Notes under the pieces: model-generated
Database searches by the model: none
The model's input: only the letters and a program-made list of their open reading frames with translations
Told to the model about the DNA's origin: nothing
Translations under genes and position numbers: made by a program
Part shown: piece by piece, positions 10,178 to 22,060 of the stretch
How the letters are laid out: every line of letters begins with the position of its first letter
Numbering within the stretch: position 1 is the stretch's first letter
Assembly: GCA_015178975.1 (NCBI GenBank)
Contig: WHVD01000251.1
Coordinates: 1-64,000, forward strand
DNA from: Hysterangium stoloniferum
Taxonomy: Eukaryota; Basidiomycota; Agaricomycetes; Hysterangiales; Hysterangiaceae
Length of the DNA: 64,000 bases
Direction: 5' to 3'

Positions 10178-10398
10178 TACAGTAGGCAACATAACCATTC
10201 GGATGTTTCTTTGTTTTGAAAATATTCTTTAGCATTAGCCCAAAATAAATTCTAAAAATTCTGAATAAATTACTGTATGCTAGATGCTCTAATATCACTA
10301 AATGTTGATTACATAGCCATGATGTCATATGTCCATTTATGGCGATGTAATAATAGGATTAATGAAGCTTGTACATCCAAATGGTTTTGTTGCCTGTA
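10178..10398 (+). repeat. Left long terminal repeat of the Tc1-like element (itself tipped by inverted copies)
   Basis: 221 bp. The outer tip GGCAACATAACCATTCGGAT recurs in inverted form at the inner end (CATCCAAATGGTTTTGTTGC). The partner at 21845-22060 is the reverse complement with moderate divergence. Confidence 0.8.
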
Positions 10399-10409
10399 TT
10401 TTATAAACC

Positions 10410-11188
10410 TGTTAAGAACAGAAAACTGACTGATGTCGGTAGACTGATGGGGACCAAATGGAAGGACTTGGCTTCAGCTTATGTGCTGCACCCTTGCACC
10501 CTTGCAAGTTACCATCGGGTCTCCTTAAATTTTGGGCAGGCAGAAAACTAGTCCTGTCAAACAATCCTCTTGGTATGTCACCGATTGGAAGCTGAAGGAT
10601 AAGTTGAGGGTTGGGTTGAAAGGGTCAGAGACTGAGGGTGAGCGAGCACAAGCAGAGGTGGGGAGCAGGATACTTAGAGCGAGTCTATGAGAGATGTATA
10701 CAAGTGTTCTGAGTTGATATTCTGATTGTTTTTGTAGCTACATTACAGTTGGACTTAAATACTAGTTATCGGCAACTCAAAATACTAACTAAGCTAAGAG
10801 CGGAAATGTCCAATTAGTGACAAATAAACTTAACTAGGAACTGGAAGGTTACAATAAGATTGGAAGCTGTGATTAACCGAGAGTGGAATCACGAGACAAG
10901 GGAATAGTCCAAGAGCTACAAGTATATACAGGCATATGTATGTGAAACATAGAGTAGAACAGATCATCATAATAAAAAGGGGATGTATCAAAGTATAACC
11001 AGATGGTATGAGTATGACTTGACAGGGGCGTAAACGGGGTTTGATCACCATGAAGGTACAGTATATGTCAGTGTCGGTATACCAATGGTTGCCAATACAA
11101 TGACTTGGCCAATGACTTGAAATATAGTCAGGCAATAGTATCATTGGGGACTGTTGGGTTGTGACAGGGTTGCGACACAGTCATAACA
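10410..11188 (-). repeat. 3' LTR of element 3 (family A)
   Basis: On plus it begins TGTTAAGAACAG and ends CAGTCATAACA, followed at once by the complementary polypurine tract GTATCCCCCC. It is homologous to the LTR at 2743-3452 with CpG replaced by TpG or CpA. Confidence 0.9.
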
Positions 11189-11439
11189 GTATCCCCCCAT
11201 TTGGCCAAAATCCCAAGGAGGCTGAAATCTAGATCTTGTACATAAAACTTGTCGGGTATGGGTGGTGTGTCAAGACATCATGTACCTGGTAAAAATTTAC
11301 ATATAAAAACTTGAGGGGTGCTGGCACTTGAGATTTTGACTCTTTCCTTTCAATCTCAATGACCATGGGTTCAGGATCAAGACCTTTCCCATCCAGGCCA
11401 ACTCTTTCCCATGTATTGAGTCCGAGTGGACCCCTGAAC

Positions 11440-12793
11440 ACACAAGAGTGTCGATGACTTCTTGAAGAAAAGAAGAAGGTGCATGAGGAGGAGGAATGTA
11501 GGGAGAGGGAAGAGCTGAAAGTGATAGAGGCAGAGGAGAAAATGTTGGCAGAGGAGGAGGCTGCTCACAAACATTGGGAAGCTAAGCTTGTGAAGAAGAA
11601 GCAGAGGGAGGGCAATGGGATGCAAGAAGAGGAGGTGAAAAAGAAGTGGGAGGGTAAAGTAAGTTGGGAATTCCTCATACTTGTAACGTCACTGACATCC
11701 TTTTACAGTGCAAGGCAGCAACACCATCAGCTTCTGATGATGAAGAGGATGGGGAGGATGAGGGAGAAGTGCTGGGGCCTCTAAGGTATGTTTGGACTTC
11801 TATTATTTAGTTTTTTTTTTGATTTCTAATTTTTTTGGTTATAGAAACAAAAACAGGCCCCCAAGGTGGGGCCTGAAAACAACCCAAAGTGTGAAGAGTC
11901 ATGTAAGTTCGAAAGTATATTGACCTTTTTGGTGCGATATTAGAGAGAGTGAGAGAGAGAGAGCACAAGATGATGCAGGAGTTGACAAGTGCAATGGATC
12001 AAGTGGAGGCCTTGACTGTTACAGTTCAAGGCCAGAAGTGTTAGTCAGCTCAGATAATGCTACCTATGTGGTAGCTGACATGTTACCCTGATCACCACTC
12101 ACTGTAGACCTAGTTTATGTCTTACGAGTGGTGGTGCTTGGGTAAAAAGTGTCTGTTTCCTTTGGCACTGAGTGTGCCCACAAGTATACACAGGGCTTCA
12201 AACTAATGAAATGGTGCAATAGTCAAAGAATGTAAAGGATAGGAAGATATGAATAAAATATGTAAGATATAAATGAAATGAAAGAAGTATTTTACTACAG
12301 TGAAACCATGGTAAAAGCATACTCCTCATACAAAATGCAATCAATGCACTAACTGAGGTTGGATTTGCCATCCATGGGCCAATGGTCGGGGCCACACATG
12401 CCAAAAGTGTGCCAATCAATTTCCAGAGACTGATGGGAACAGGCCATACCAAGAGTGGCAGACAGACACATTGGAGGAGCAAAATCGACTCCTGTGCACA
12501 TATTTCTTGGAAACAAGTTGGTTCTGACACGAACAACTGCGACAACAAGTGCTATTCACTGAACAGTTGTGATTATTGGGCTTGGGGCTGGAGAAACAGA
12601 CCAGCATCATAGAGTATTTCAGAGGACAACTCAAACAGTATTTAGAGGTGTTGAGAGTTCTGATGAGGCTGGGCCAGGGGTTGAGACATTGGAGAAGGTC
12701 AGTGAGAAGGAGGTGTCAGTGGCCATCAGTGTAGGGGAAATCTTAGAAGCTGGGGAAGAAGGGGAGGTTGTAGAGGAGACTTTAGATAGTTGA
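11440..12793 (+). pseudogene. Opposite-strand coiled coil/Zn2Cys6 gene of element 3 (degenerate)
   Basis: Same exon plan as 1580-2514. The exon 1 coiled coil (EEECREREELKVIEAEEK, AHKHWEAKL) ends at 11658 before GTAAGT; exon 2 (11709-11785) encodes the acidic run SASDDEEDGEDEGE; exon 3 starts at 11845 with KQKQAPKVGPENNPK and loses its match near 11890. About 450 bp of unrelated DNA follows. Matching sequence resumes near 12390 (CQKCANQ, GLEKQTSIIEYFRGQL) and runs to a stop near 12793. Frameshifts and the insertion make it a pseudogene. Confidence 0.65.
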
Positions 12794-12874
12794 AATATAA
12801 TGGTTTTAAACAAAACAAAACAAAAATGAAGAACATAAGACATAGTCAGAAAGGGGTCAGAGACTGCATGAAAT

Positions 12875-14935
12875 CTATAGAGAGTCTAAGGGACTGGGTT
12901 TGTTCAGGTATGCTTGATGAAAACCTAAGACAATTTCTGATGCATTGCTGAGCTCTGTAGCTAGTAGGATCCATGAAGTTTCTTCATCTGTACCTTCATA
13001 GCCAGCCCATTTGATCAAATAAAGTAACTTGCATGAGTGTCGGTGATTGTTGATCTTGGAGTCTAGGATTTCCAATATCTCGAATTTGGGTTCTCTGTCA
13101 ATAATCATGGGTGGTGGTGGTGGTTGTATGTGATCCAGTATCTTGTTAGCAACATGTGGTTCTAACATAGATACATGAAATACTGGGTGCACTGCACACA
13201 TGTTGTTGGGAAGCTGAAGAGTCCATGAAAGCATGCCAGCTTGTACTATAACTTCAAAAGGACCTAAATATTTTTCAGAGAGCTTCTTGGAAGGTCTAGT
13301 GGTTTGGAAAAACTCAGCTTTAATGAATACTCGGTCTCTGATATTAAAGTCAGGAGGTAGAAGTCAATTCTTATCCACAGACCATTGGTATTGTTCTTGG
13401 GCCATTGCAATAGTTTTTCAAAGTTCTTGATGTAGCTCATCAAAGTTTGTAATGAAGTCTTGAGCATGGGTGGATGCGAGATCACATTCCAGGTGGATTG
13501 CAATATTGGGGTTGTAGCCTTTGTTTGTGAAGAAAGGTGAAATGCCAGTAGTGGCATTCAGTGCGTTGTTATATGTGAATTTGGCTAGTGGTAGTAGTGA
13601 TTTCCAATTATCTTGTTGATAGTTACAATAGACATGAATGTACTGTTCCAAGGTTTGATTCATGTGTTTGGTTTGGCCATCACCTTCCAGGTGATAGCCC
13701 AAAGTGAAGTGTAATTTCATGTCTAGTGCTTTTCCGAGTGACCTAAAAAAATGAGAGACAAACTTGATCTGCAATCGGATGTGACATGCGACGGAATGCC
13801 ATGCTTGGAACATACATGGGTGGCAAATAGTTCAGCTAACTGTACAGATGTTATTGTGTTATATGTTGGAATGAAAATACTTTGCTTTGTGAGCCTATCC
13901 ACAACAACTAGGATTGCTGTATGACCTTCAGATGCTGGTAGGTGCTCGATGAAATCCATAGAAATTGAGTTCCAGGGTTTTTCTGGTGTTGGTAACTGTT
14001 TGAGTAGGCCATATGGTTTGTGTCACTGTGATTTAGAGCATAAACAGGTTGTACATGATTTTCAGTAGTGCTTGGTGAAATCTTGGATGCTGGGCCATGC
14101 ACATATATTCTCTTCTAATGAGTGCAAAAGTCTTGTTGAGGCCAAAATGTCCTGAGATCAGGTGGTCATGCTTATGTTGTAGAATTCTCAGCCAAAGGGT
14201 GTCAGAATCTGGTATATAGATGCAGTCATCAAGTCTAATGAAACCCTGTGAGTCTAGTGACCATCAGGGTTGATCAGGGTTGGATGGGTTATTGAGGTGT
14301 GCTTTGGTGACTGGGTCTAATGGAATTGCCAATAGTATGTCTTGATGTAACTTTTTGGTGTCCATAAGGATAACACTTCGCAAGACTGGGTGAATGAGGT
14401 AAGTGGCTTGGATAGATGTGGACAGTTGTTCGGATGAAAACACAGGCTTAAAGTTATGTGGGTTAACTGGTGTAGTCACTACTCCTCTCTTTAGGATAGA
14501 CATCCCATCATCTAGTCATAGTGTCAGGTTTTCCACCAAGGCAGCCGGGACAGAAGCAGATTACCATATTAAAAGTGGAAAGGTATTCAGACCAGCAAGC
14601 TTGCTGGTCAAGAGTTTAGTGGTTGAAAAGTAAACCAAATTTTTGTGGTCAGTTATAACATCTATCAGAGATGCTGATCCTTCCAGATAGTGTTGCCATG
14701 CCTTGAAAGCTTCAAATATCATGAGTAGTTCCTTGTCATGAACATCGTAGTTGAGTTTAGGTGCTGAGAAGGTGTGAGACAAGAAGGCTACTGGGTGGAC
14801 TTCACTGTCGGTGTCCAGAATGGACAATATTGCAGCAAGTATATAATCCAAGGTGTCAGTTTCCACAATGAGTTGAACATCAGGCTTCCAGTGTGACAAA
14901 ATAGGGGCAGATGTAAACACACTTTTCAATTCTCA
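12875..14935 (-). pseudogene. Integrase, chromodomain and RNase H of element 3
   Basis: Minus-strand frames give the chromodomain (KFEILEILDSKIN, YLIKWAGYEGTDEETSW; stop near 12875), the GPF module, integrase core (MDFIEHLPASEGH, VVVDRLTKQ, KHMNQTLEQYIHVYCNYQQDNWKSLLPL), linker and RNase H (VETDTLDYILAAILSI, ELLMIFEAF, VITDHKNLVYFSTTKLL). Several frameshifts and stops; the TSDRGS motif reads TSDCRS. Continues beyond the LTR inserted at 14982. Confidence 0.85.
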
Positions 14936-14981
14936 GAATGCTGTGTGGCATTTCTCAGAGAAATTCCATGGAGTCTCTTTA

Positions 14982-15806
14982 TGTTAGGGTACGCACATGG
15001 TGGGTTTCCAGAGAAACCCACGGGAAATCTGGCAGGACTTGGTTTCAGCTTATAGGCTGCGCCCTCGCAAGATCGTGTTGTCCAATTTCAGACAGGTGGA
15101 CGGGAATCCCAGGGAGTCTGGGCAGGGTTCGTGGGTCGAGGGGTCATAGGTCAGAGGTCATGGGCTGAGAGGTTGGGGAGTCGAGATAAATAAGAGAGAT
15201 AGATGCGTCAGAACCCATGGGCTCCAACTAGTGAGAGCAGTGTAATTCAAGGAGGAGTTTAGAGCAGAAAATGTATTAGATTACTGGGGGGAATCTAAGC
15301 TGATTTTCTGACTGGATTGTATGTACAACATCTGCCAGACTATATAGACTGTGGAATGAATAACATACCAAATCCAGTAATAATGAAATGAAACTAGCAA
15401 AACATAAAATGAGAATAGTAAACACCAAATTTGGTGTTAGGAATGGGATGGAACGGAGTGGAGTCCAAATCGTGACAAATAATAAACCATAATGGGAAAT
15501 GGAGCGGGAGTGGGGTCCGAATCATGACAGGTCATTTGACTAAAATGGGAATGGGGCTCAGTTAGAGGGATGACAGGTTTTCTGAGAGGGGTCCAGTGAC
15601 TGACGCATGGGACGAGGTCAGACATAGACAGGGACGGAGTCCAGCGGGTATTCCGGTGACTGATACATGATGTAACGAAGTCAAATGTGGACAAGTCTGA
15701 TGTACAGAGTCCGGTGGGAATTCTGGTAAACTGACAATTGGTGCATATAGGATGCGGGTGCGTATAAGTTAGTGCTCGGAGTCTGGTGGGAATTTCAGTC
15801 GTAACA
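14982..15806 (-). repeat. Solo LTR, family B, inserted in RNase H of element 3
   Basis: TGTTAGGGTACGC to CAGTCGTAACA on plus, 825 bp, flanked by the direct duplication CTTTA (14977-14981 and 15807-15811). The pol sequence continues across it. Confidence 0.95.
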
Positions 15807-15811
15807 CTTTA

Positions 15812-17357
15812 CAAGTAAGATGAGTAAGCAGAATGGTAATTTTTGAGTAGTTGTGAATGAAAGGACGATAAAAATTGGTGAAGCCTAAAAAGGACTGGAT
15901 GTCCTTAACCTTTTGAAGTTCTGGCCAATCTTGAATGACTTGAATTTTAGAGTCATCCATGCAGAGACTGTCAGGTCCCATCATGAAACCTAAATATTCA
16001 ACTGTGTTGACATCAAAAGAACATTTTTTACCATTTGCAAAAGACCATGTTTTTGGAGTCTTCAGAAAACTTCACAGATGTGTTCATTGTGAAGTGTGGG
16101 GTCTTTGGAAAATATGAGGATGTTGTCTAAGTACACAATGACATAGACATTGAGGAGGTTGGAAAAGACATTGTTGATAAAACATTGAAAGGCTGACGGA
16201 GCATTGGTGAGACCAAAAGGCATTACTATGAAAGAGCCATAGTGAGTGTGAAAAGCAGTTTTCCACTCGTCACCTTTGGCGATCTGAGCCAAATGATAGG
16301 TGTGTTTAAGATCTATCTTTGTATAGATTTGGGCCTTCCAAGGGGCATTGAGTAAATTGGAGATTAGTGGTAACGGATACTTATCTTTCCGAGTGATTAC
16401 ATTGAGTCCTTGAAAATCAACGCAAAGCTGTAGGGAACCATCTTTTTTCCAAACGAATAGAACAGGGGCTCTATAAGGAGATTTTGAGGGTCAGATAAAT
16501 CCTATAGACAACCAAGAATTCTCAGATGGCTGATAGTTTGGACTGCAAGAGAGGATAAACTGGGCCTAAGGGCAGATGTGAACCTTCTTCAATATTGATT
16601 TTCAAATCATAGGACCTGTGAGGGGCAAGTTGACCAGCTTTTTGTTTACTGAAGATATCTGCAAATTCATGGTATTTTCTGGAACACCTTCCAAATCTGC
16701 GACAGGTTTGGCCACTGGGGTTGTAAAATGACTGGTGGTTTCATCAACTTTTAGTTTGATAGAAAATGCTCAGGAGCCTTCCAGCTTGATGGCTCTCATA
16801 AAAGCTGTGGCATTTATTAGAGAGATGGAAGGCAGAGAGCTTGGATTTGCCATGGGGGCCAGAGGTGCTGTAGAGGCCATATTTGCTGAAACAGGTGGAG
16901 ATGGACCAGTCGTATTGGGCGCCAATGGGGTTTGGAAATGGATACTGCCCAATGCCCAATCAATCAATGGATTGTAGTGGGTGAGCGAGTCATGTCCTCG
17001 AACCATGGAGCAGCTCAAGTCCAACTGTGTGACAAAAAAAGTAACTGTCTGAAAAATTCCACATTGGAACCAAAGTCGGAGTTTGCAGGCTTGTGAGATT
17101 ATGGAGTTTGAGGTACCATCGAAAAGTCGGAGTGGAATCAGATCTATTGCATAGGTTTTTAACTGATGTTTTCAGGAAAAACGTATATCTATGAAACAAT
17201 GAGTTGAACCTGAATCTACAAGAGCTCAAAAATTGAGACTCCTGAGGGGTTCTGAAGTAAGATTTACAAATAAGGAGTTTGGATCATAAAGAGTGGATGT
17301 GTTAAGATGACAGTTCTCTGGTGTGTGGGGAGATTCAACACAACTCTCCAACTGCAT
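15812..17357 (-). pseudogene. RT and protease region of element 3
   Basis: Frames include IQSFLGFTNFYRPFIHNYSK, the RT active site [15 protein letters not shown] (YLDN rather than YLDD, as in element 2), [13 protein letters not shown], and upstream the protease linker YNPLIDWALGSIHFQ. Broken by numerous stops and shifts. Confidence 0.8.
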
Positions 17358-17362
17358 GGAAT

Positions 17363-18655
17363 TGTTAAGTTCCAAACAAAGATATAAACTCCGAGGAAGT
17401 CCCACGGAGTGTTTCTGGTAATTATTCCAAACACACGCTTTCTTCCAGGAAATGTCCCACGGAGTCCCTAGGTAATAAGTCCGGGAAAGTTCCGAGGATT
17501 AGTAGTACAAGGGAGTGTGGTATCAGAATAATTACCAGAAAGGTGTGGTATGGGCTGAGATGGACTTGGCTTCAGCTTATAGGCTGCGCCCTCGTACACT
17601 CATTCGGGTGTCCATATTTTGAGCTGACAGAATGCATACAGGAAGATGTAGATTCCGGAGTTCCCATGGGAGTTCCAGGAATCGAGTGTGCAGACAGACG
17701 AGAGGAGCAGAGACTGGATCAGGATGGGGGAGTAACTTGTTCGAGGGTCAAACTTGTTCGAGGGTCAAACTTGTTCGAGGGTCAAACTTGTTCGAGGGTC
17801 AAACTTGTTCGAGGGTCAAACTTGTTCGAGGGTCAAACTTGTTCGAGGGTCAAACTTGTTCGAGGGTCAAACTTGTTCGAGGGTCAAACTTGTTCGAGGG
17901 TCAAACTTGTTCGAGGGTCAAACTTGTTCGAGGGTCAAACTTGTTCGAGGGTCAAACTTGTTCGAGGGTCAAACTTGTTCGAGGGTCAAACTTGTTCGAG
18001 ATTGAAACTGGATTCTAAGTACATGAATGTAGCAGACTTATATAGACTTTGAAATGTAATAATACCAAATCCGGTATTAATGAGGGGCAGAACTATTAAA
18101 CATAAAACAAACCAAGTAAATACTAAACTGGGAATTAGGGATGGAACAGAATGGGAGTGGAGAATGAATTATGACAGGTCATTAGACCATAATGGGAATG
18201 GGGCTCTGTTAGAGGGGTTCTGGGGAGTCCAGTTGGGGTCCGGTGACTGGTCCATGAGATACAGAGTGTCGGGTGTATATAAGGTGGAGTTCGGAGTCCG
18301 GTGGAGTCCAATGACTGGTACATGAGACACATGACAGACTGTTTGACCATAATGAGAGCAGGGTTCTATGCTCTGTTAGAGGGGTCCCAGGAGTCCAGTC
18401 AGAGTCTGGTGACTGGTCCGTGAGATACAGAGAGTCGGGTATATATAGGGTGGAGTCCGGGTCCTGGCAGGTTGTCCAGTAGTGGTATAGAGAGTTGGGT
18501 ACAGATAGGGTGGGGTGCAAGAGTCAGGCATAAACAAGTTGATGTGTGGGCTCCGGTGGGAACTCTGGTTGTAACTATACAATATAGAGGGTCAGGAGCA
18601 TGTAGGATGGGGTCCGAGGGCCCGGAGGCCGGTGGGTTTTCTGGTTCCTGACAGG
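17363..18655 (-). repeat. Solo LTR (family B-related, 1293 bp) with an internal 17-bp tandem array
   Basis: On plus TGTTAAGTTCC to GGTTCCTGACA, flanked by GGAAT on both sides (17358-17362 and 18656-18660). It shares the block GGCTTCAGCTTATAGGCTGC and the U3 organisation of family B, but is longer owing to a tandem array and degenerate repeats around 18190-18620 (GGTGTATATAAGGTGGAGT-like units). Confidence 0.85.
17736..18000 (+). repeat. 17-bp tandem repeat array, about 15.6 identical units
   Basis: CTTGTTCGAGGGTCAAA is repeated head to tail for 265 bp with no differences between units, each keeping a CpG. Because 17 is not a multiple of 3 and the unit has no stop, all three plus frames are open across it; these are not genes. 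Confidence 0.97.
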
Positions 18656-18660
18656 AATCC

Positions 18661-19948
18661 AGAGAGTTGCTTAATCTTTTTTTGACTTAGCAGCCAGTGT
18701 AGCCAGTTGTGAGGTCATGACCATATTGGCTGATTGGGCTTTTGTGGCTTTTGGGCATGCAGTGACTTGGTGTCCAGGATCTGCACACAATAGGCACAGA
18801 TTGTTATCCATTCAGCATTGATTTTCCTGTGATGGGAGCTTGCTGTTGGAGCCAAGTTTGCCAGTAAGGTCAGGTTTGTCCTTGTCTTGAGACTTACTTG
18901 ACTGTTTTCCTTTGCCCTTTTTGTCATTGGAACCCTTGTTGTCAGACTTCTTATTGGGAGTTTGAGTTTCCGGTATTGTTGGTGTTTTGATTTCCAGACT
19001 TGTTGGCATTCTTGTTGTCTGATGATTTTTTGTCCAGTGGATTTTTGCAACTGATTTCCAAGTGTCATTCCCAGTATCGGGCATCCACATTTTGGGCCTT
19101 CAGATGCATGAGTGGGAGAGTCTTCGGCTTGCTGGTCTCCCCTTTGGAAACTTTGTCTTTGAGATGGGATGGAAGGCTGGAGTAGAACTGGTAACGGAGG
19201 GCTGAACCACCCCAGTTGCAACGTGCAGCGAGGTTGTTGAATTGGGTGTCTTTCATTTTGAGATTAGAAAGCGCAGCCTTGGCATTGCCGGTTTGGTCAT
19301 AGGGGCCAAAGTTTGTTTTGAGTTCCTCAATGAAAGTGTCCCAATCATGGAGCCAATTGGGATCATCAGAAGTGAGGCCAGAAAATGTGGGTTCAAACCA
19401 GGCTGCTGTGGAATCCTTGTGGAATCCTTCAGGTAACAGTGCAAAGTTTACCTTTTGGTCATCCATTGCAAAGGCAGCTGGTCGATCCTGAAAGTTGAAT
19501 CGACATTGCATAAGAAATGTCGGTAATTTCTTCGGGTTTGAGCTGGTAAATGGTTTGGGTTTATTGACTTGGGTTTGCCCAGGTTCCTTTTCATTGGTAT
19601 TGTTCTTTGAAAAATCGTTAAGAGATCCCAGGTACCTGATAACAATTCCCATGCTTTGTCGGGAGTGAAATCTGGCTTTTGTTTTGTGGACTTTGTAGGA
19701 CCACTGGCTTGAGGTATAGACCAGTGGCTATCCTCGGGTTCGGGTCCAGGGGCTGACTGTTTGTTAACCTCTTCAGGTGCTTTGGGTTCTTCCTCAGTGT
19801 CACTGGTAATTTCCATGAAGCAGAATTCTTTGGAGGGTTCTGGCTGGGGGGTTTTCAGAGTAGCTCAGGCTGTATACAGGAATGGAGATTGGAGGGTGGA
19901 AGATTCTGCTTTGCCACTTGGCTTAACATCTTTCTTCCTCAGAGGCAT
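18661..19948 (-). pseudogene. gag of element 3
   Basis: Minus-strand start MPLRKK at 19948, the same start as elements 4 and 6 (MPLRRK, MPPRRK). The Gag core lies in 19652-19065 (FLMQCRFNFQDRPAAF, NWLHDWDTFIEELKTNFGPYDQ, FYSSLPSHLKDKV) and ends YWE-TGA as in element 2. A Lys/Ser/Asn-rich nucleocapsid segment (DKPDLTGKL) and remains of a CCHC knuckle follow. Several frameshifts. Confidence 0.8.
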
Positions 19949-19984
19949 GATTGACGGAAATGTGAGTGTGAAATCAGAACATAC

Positions 19985-20087
19985 TATTAAGAACAGAAAA
20001 CTGACTGATGTCAGTAGACCAACAGGGACCGAACGGAAGGACTTGGCTTCAGCTTATGTGCTGCACCCTTGCAAGTTACCATCTGAA
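19985..20087 (-). repeat. Truncated 5' LTR of element 3 (family A)
   Basis: TATTAAGAACAGAAAACTG to TTGCAAGTTACCATC matches the first 103 bp of the plus-strand form of the LTR at 10410; the rest is missing. The 58 bp after it (20088-20145) hold nothing recognisable. Confidence 0.8.
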
Positions 20088-20145
20088 TAGCAGGGAGAAT
20101 AGTGTGCATAGTGAACTGTGGGGACAAGCATGCTAAAGCGCCCTG

Positions 20146-21727
20146 TACAGTGGGGGACAAAACCGTTCCAATGATTTTTTATATGTCAAAGACTGCTGAA
20201 TAACTCAATGAGTACATGACCAATTGACCTAAACTTTTTAATTTAAGTAGTCATATATGTTGGCTATATACCCTAGGAATTCTATGACATAAGCATTATT
20301 TGTCATCAAACTATAAATGAAATACTAATGCAATCTCATTGGAACAGTTTTGTCCCTGGTATATAATCCAATATAAATCATATAATCTAGTACTTGGTAT
20401 AATTCCTTGGCATCCAAAGCAGCTGCAATCTTTCTAGGCATACTCTCTATCAAATTCTGACAAATAGAAGCAGGAATGTCCTATTCTGTCTGGACCCTTT
20501 TCTATAACCCCTGAATACTCCTAGGCTCCACTTCATACTCTACTAGCCTCTTCTTGAGGTAATGCCAAAGGTGTTCAATTGGATAATGATCAGCAGATTG
20601 AGGGGGCCATATCATGACATCAAAATCACTGCCATTAAGCCAATTGGTGGCCTTCTTGCTCTTGTGTTTGGGATCATTGTCTTGCTGAAAGACAATATTC
20701 CCAGCCTTCTTCTTGTAATGCTTGAGAGATTCTTGAAGTTCATCCTCCAAAATGCTAACATAAAGTTCAGTATCCATCCTCCCATCAATCTTGGTGGCAT
20801 ATCCTGGTCCTTCCCAGAACATACAACCCCATAACATCAGATTCCCCCCTCCAAACTTGACTGTGCCCTCAGCCAGCCTATCACTCAGCCCCTCTCCTGC
20901 ATTTTTCCACACCCACGTCCTCCCATCTGACCCCAAACGATTGATTTTAGTCTCATCTGACCAAAAAACCCTCTTCCAGTCCTCCAGAGACCAGTTCTTG
21001 TGTGCCAATGCAAAGTCCAGCCTCTCCTTCTATGCCTTTTTGTGAGTTTAGGCCTTTTCCTCTTCACCACAGCCTTCATTCCAGCTTTCTTGAGTTCCCT
21101 ATGAATTGTTCTTGCAAAGATTGACTCTCCATTCATATCTTGTAGGACTTTAGAGGCCTGAGTGGCATGGTCAATCTTCTGGGCAGTGATTTGTTGGATG
21201 ATGTAATGGGTATCAGAGGGGGAAAGTTTGTGTGGACAACCTCCAGCTGCTTTGGAGAGGGAGGAAGAATTTTTAGAGTGAATTCTGGATATAATGGAGA
21301 CAGAATGACCAGTGGTAGCAGCGACTTCATATGCAGACTTGCCCTTGTCAAGTAGAGTAAGAACATGATCAAGTTGAGCAGGAGTGAGAGCTCTCATGAT
21401 GTAAACTGATGGGTTGTTGGGATGCTATCACTTGGAGAAGTGAACAGTTGTATATATACACAATTTGAACAGGTCACATGATTTTATTTGCATTTATTTG
21501 TGGATAATCATGTGACAGGGACAAAACTGTTCCAATGAGATTGCATTAGTATCTGATTTATAGTTTGATGACAAATAGTGCTTATGTTATAGAATTCTGA
21601 GGGTATATACCCAACATATATGACTACCTAAATTAAAAATTTCAGGTCAATTGGTCAAGTACTCATTGAGCTATTCAACATTCTTTGACATATAAAAAAT
21701 CATTGGAATGGTTTTGTCCCCACTGTA
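20146..21727 (-). mobile_element. Tc1/mariner element 1 (1582 bp, long terminal repeats)
   Basis: Bounded by TACAGTGGGGG and CCCCACTGTA with TA at each end. Inverted repeats of about 215 bp (20146-20361 and 21515-21727) enclose one transposase gene on minus. Each repeat has the tip GGGACAAAACYGTTCCAATG at both its outer and inner end in opposite orientation. Confidence 0.92.
20394..21397 (-). pseudogene. Tc1-type DDE transposase (one frameshift, two amber codons)
   Basis: Starts MRALTPAQLDHVL at 21397. An N-terminal paired-type helix-turn-helix (YEVAATTGHSVSIISRI), then one missing base near 21030 moves the frame. The catalytic part shows D in WSDETKIN, D in QQDNDPKHKSKKA and E in PIEHLWHYLKKRL, in the DD34E arrangement. 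DHYPIEHLW replaces the usual DLNPIEHLW. After 20502 two Trp codons read TAG (G-to-A changes), followed by a normal tail (DIPASICQNLIESMPRKI). It is close to intact, so a relatively recent arrival. Confidence 0.88.
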
Positions 21728-21844
21728 TATATACTTGAACATGAAAAAATCATGTGACTTTTGGGTTTAAGGTTTAGGTTTTAGGTTGTGGAAGTAAAGT
21801 CATGTGATTGTGAATATTTCTAGACCACTTCTTTGCTCTGTGAA

Positions 21845-22060
21845 TGTTGGCAACAAAACCATTCAGATATACAAGCTGCATTCATGGTATTATTGCATGG
21901 CCATAAATGGACATATGACATCATGGTTATGTAATCGACATTTAGTGATATTAGAGCATCTATCATAATTTATTCAGAATTCTTAGAATTTATTTTGGGC
22001 TAATGCTAAAGGATCTTTTCAAAACAAAGAAACATCCAAACAGTTTTGTTGCCCACTGTA
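21845..22060 (-). repeat. Right long terminal repeat of the Tc1-like element
   Basis: Inverted partner of 10178-10398; the outer tip ends GTTGCCCACTGTA, the inner tip TTGGCAACAAAACCATTCAG. Upstream, 21728-21844 is non-coding and includes GTTTAAGGTTTAGGTTTTAG-like text. Confidence 0.8.

Larger units (their letters stand above)
10410..20087 (-). mobile_element. Ty3/gypsy chromovirus element 3 (LTR family A), decayed and nested
   Basis: Read on minus: truncated 5' LTR (20087-19985), gag (19948-18661), protease/RT (17357-15812), RNase H and integrase (14935-12875), opposite-strand gene on plus (11440-12793), 3' LTR (11188-10410). Two LTRs have inserted into it (14982-15806 and 17363-18655). Widespread CpG loss and stops make it inactive. 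Confidence 0.85.
10178..22060. mobile_element. Non-autonomous Tc1-like element with long repeats, now containing element 3 and another Tc1
   Basis: Left repeat 10178-10398 begins TACAGTAGGCAAC; right repeat 21845-22060 ends GTTGCCCACTGTA; the two are inverted copies. TA is duplicated and the LTR sequence rejoins exactly across it. Excluding later insertions, only about 190 bp of non-coding DNA lies between the repeats (10399-10409, 20088-20145 and 21728-21844), so it carried no transposase. Confidence 0.75.

Noticed and set aside
17736..18000. CRISPR-like array
   Set aside because: Repeats are contiguous with no spacers, in a eukaryotic LTR.
17543..18052. Long open frames over the 17-bp array (repeated SNLFEGQTCSRVKLVRG)
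   Set aside because: The unit has no stop and its length is not a multiple of three, so every frame is open with the same peptide; it is an LTR repeat, not a gene.
21765..21790. TTTAGG-like text resembling telomere repeats
   Set aside because: Only a few irregular units inside a non-autonomous element.
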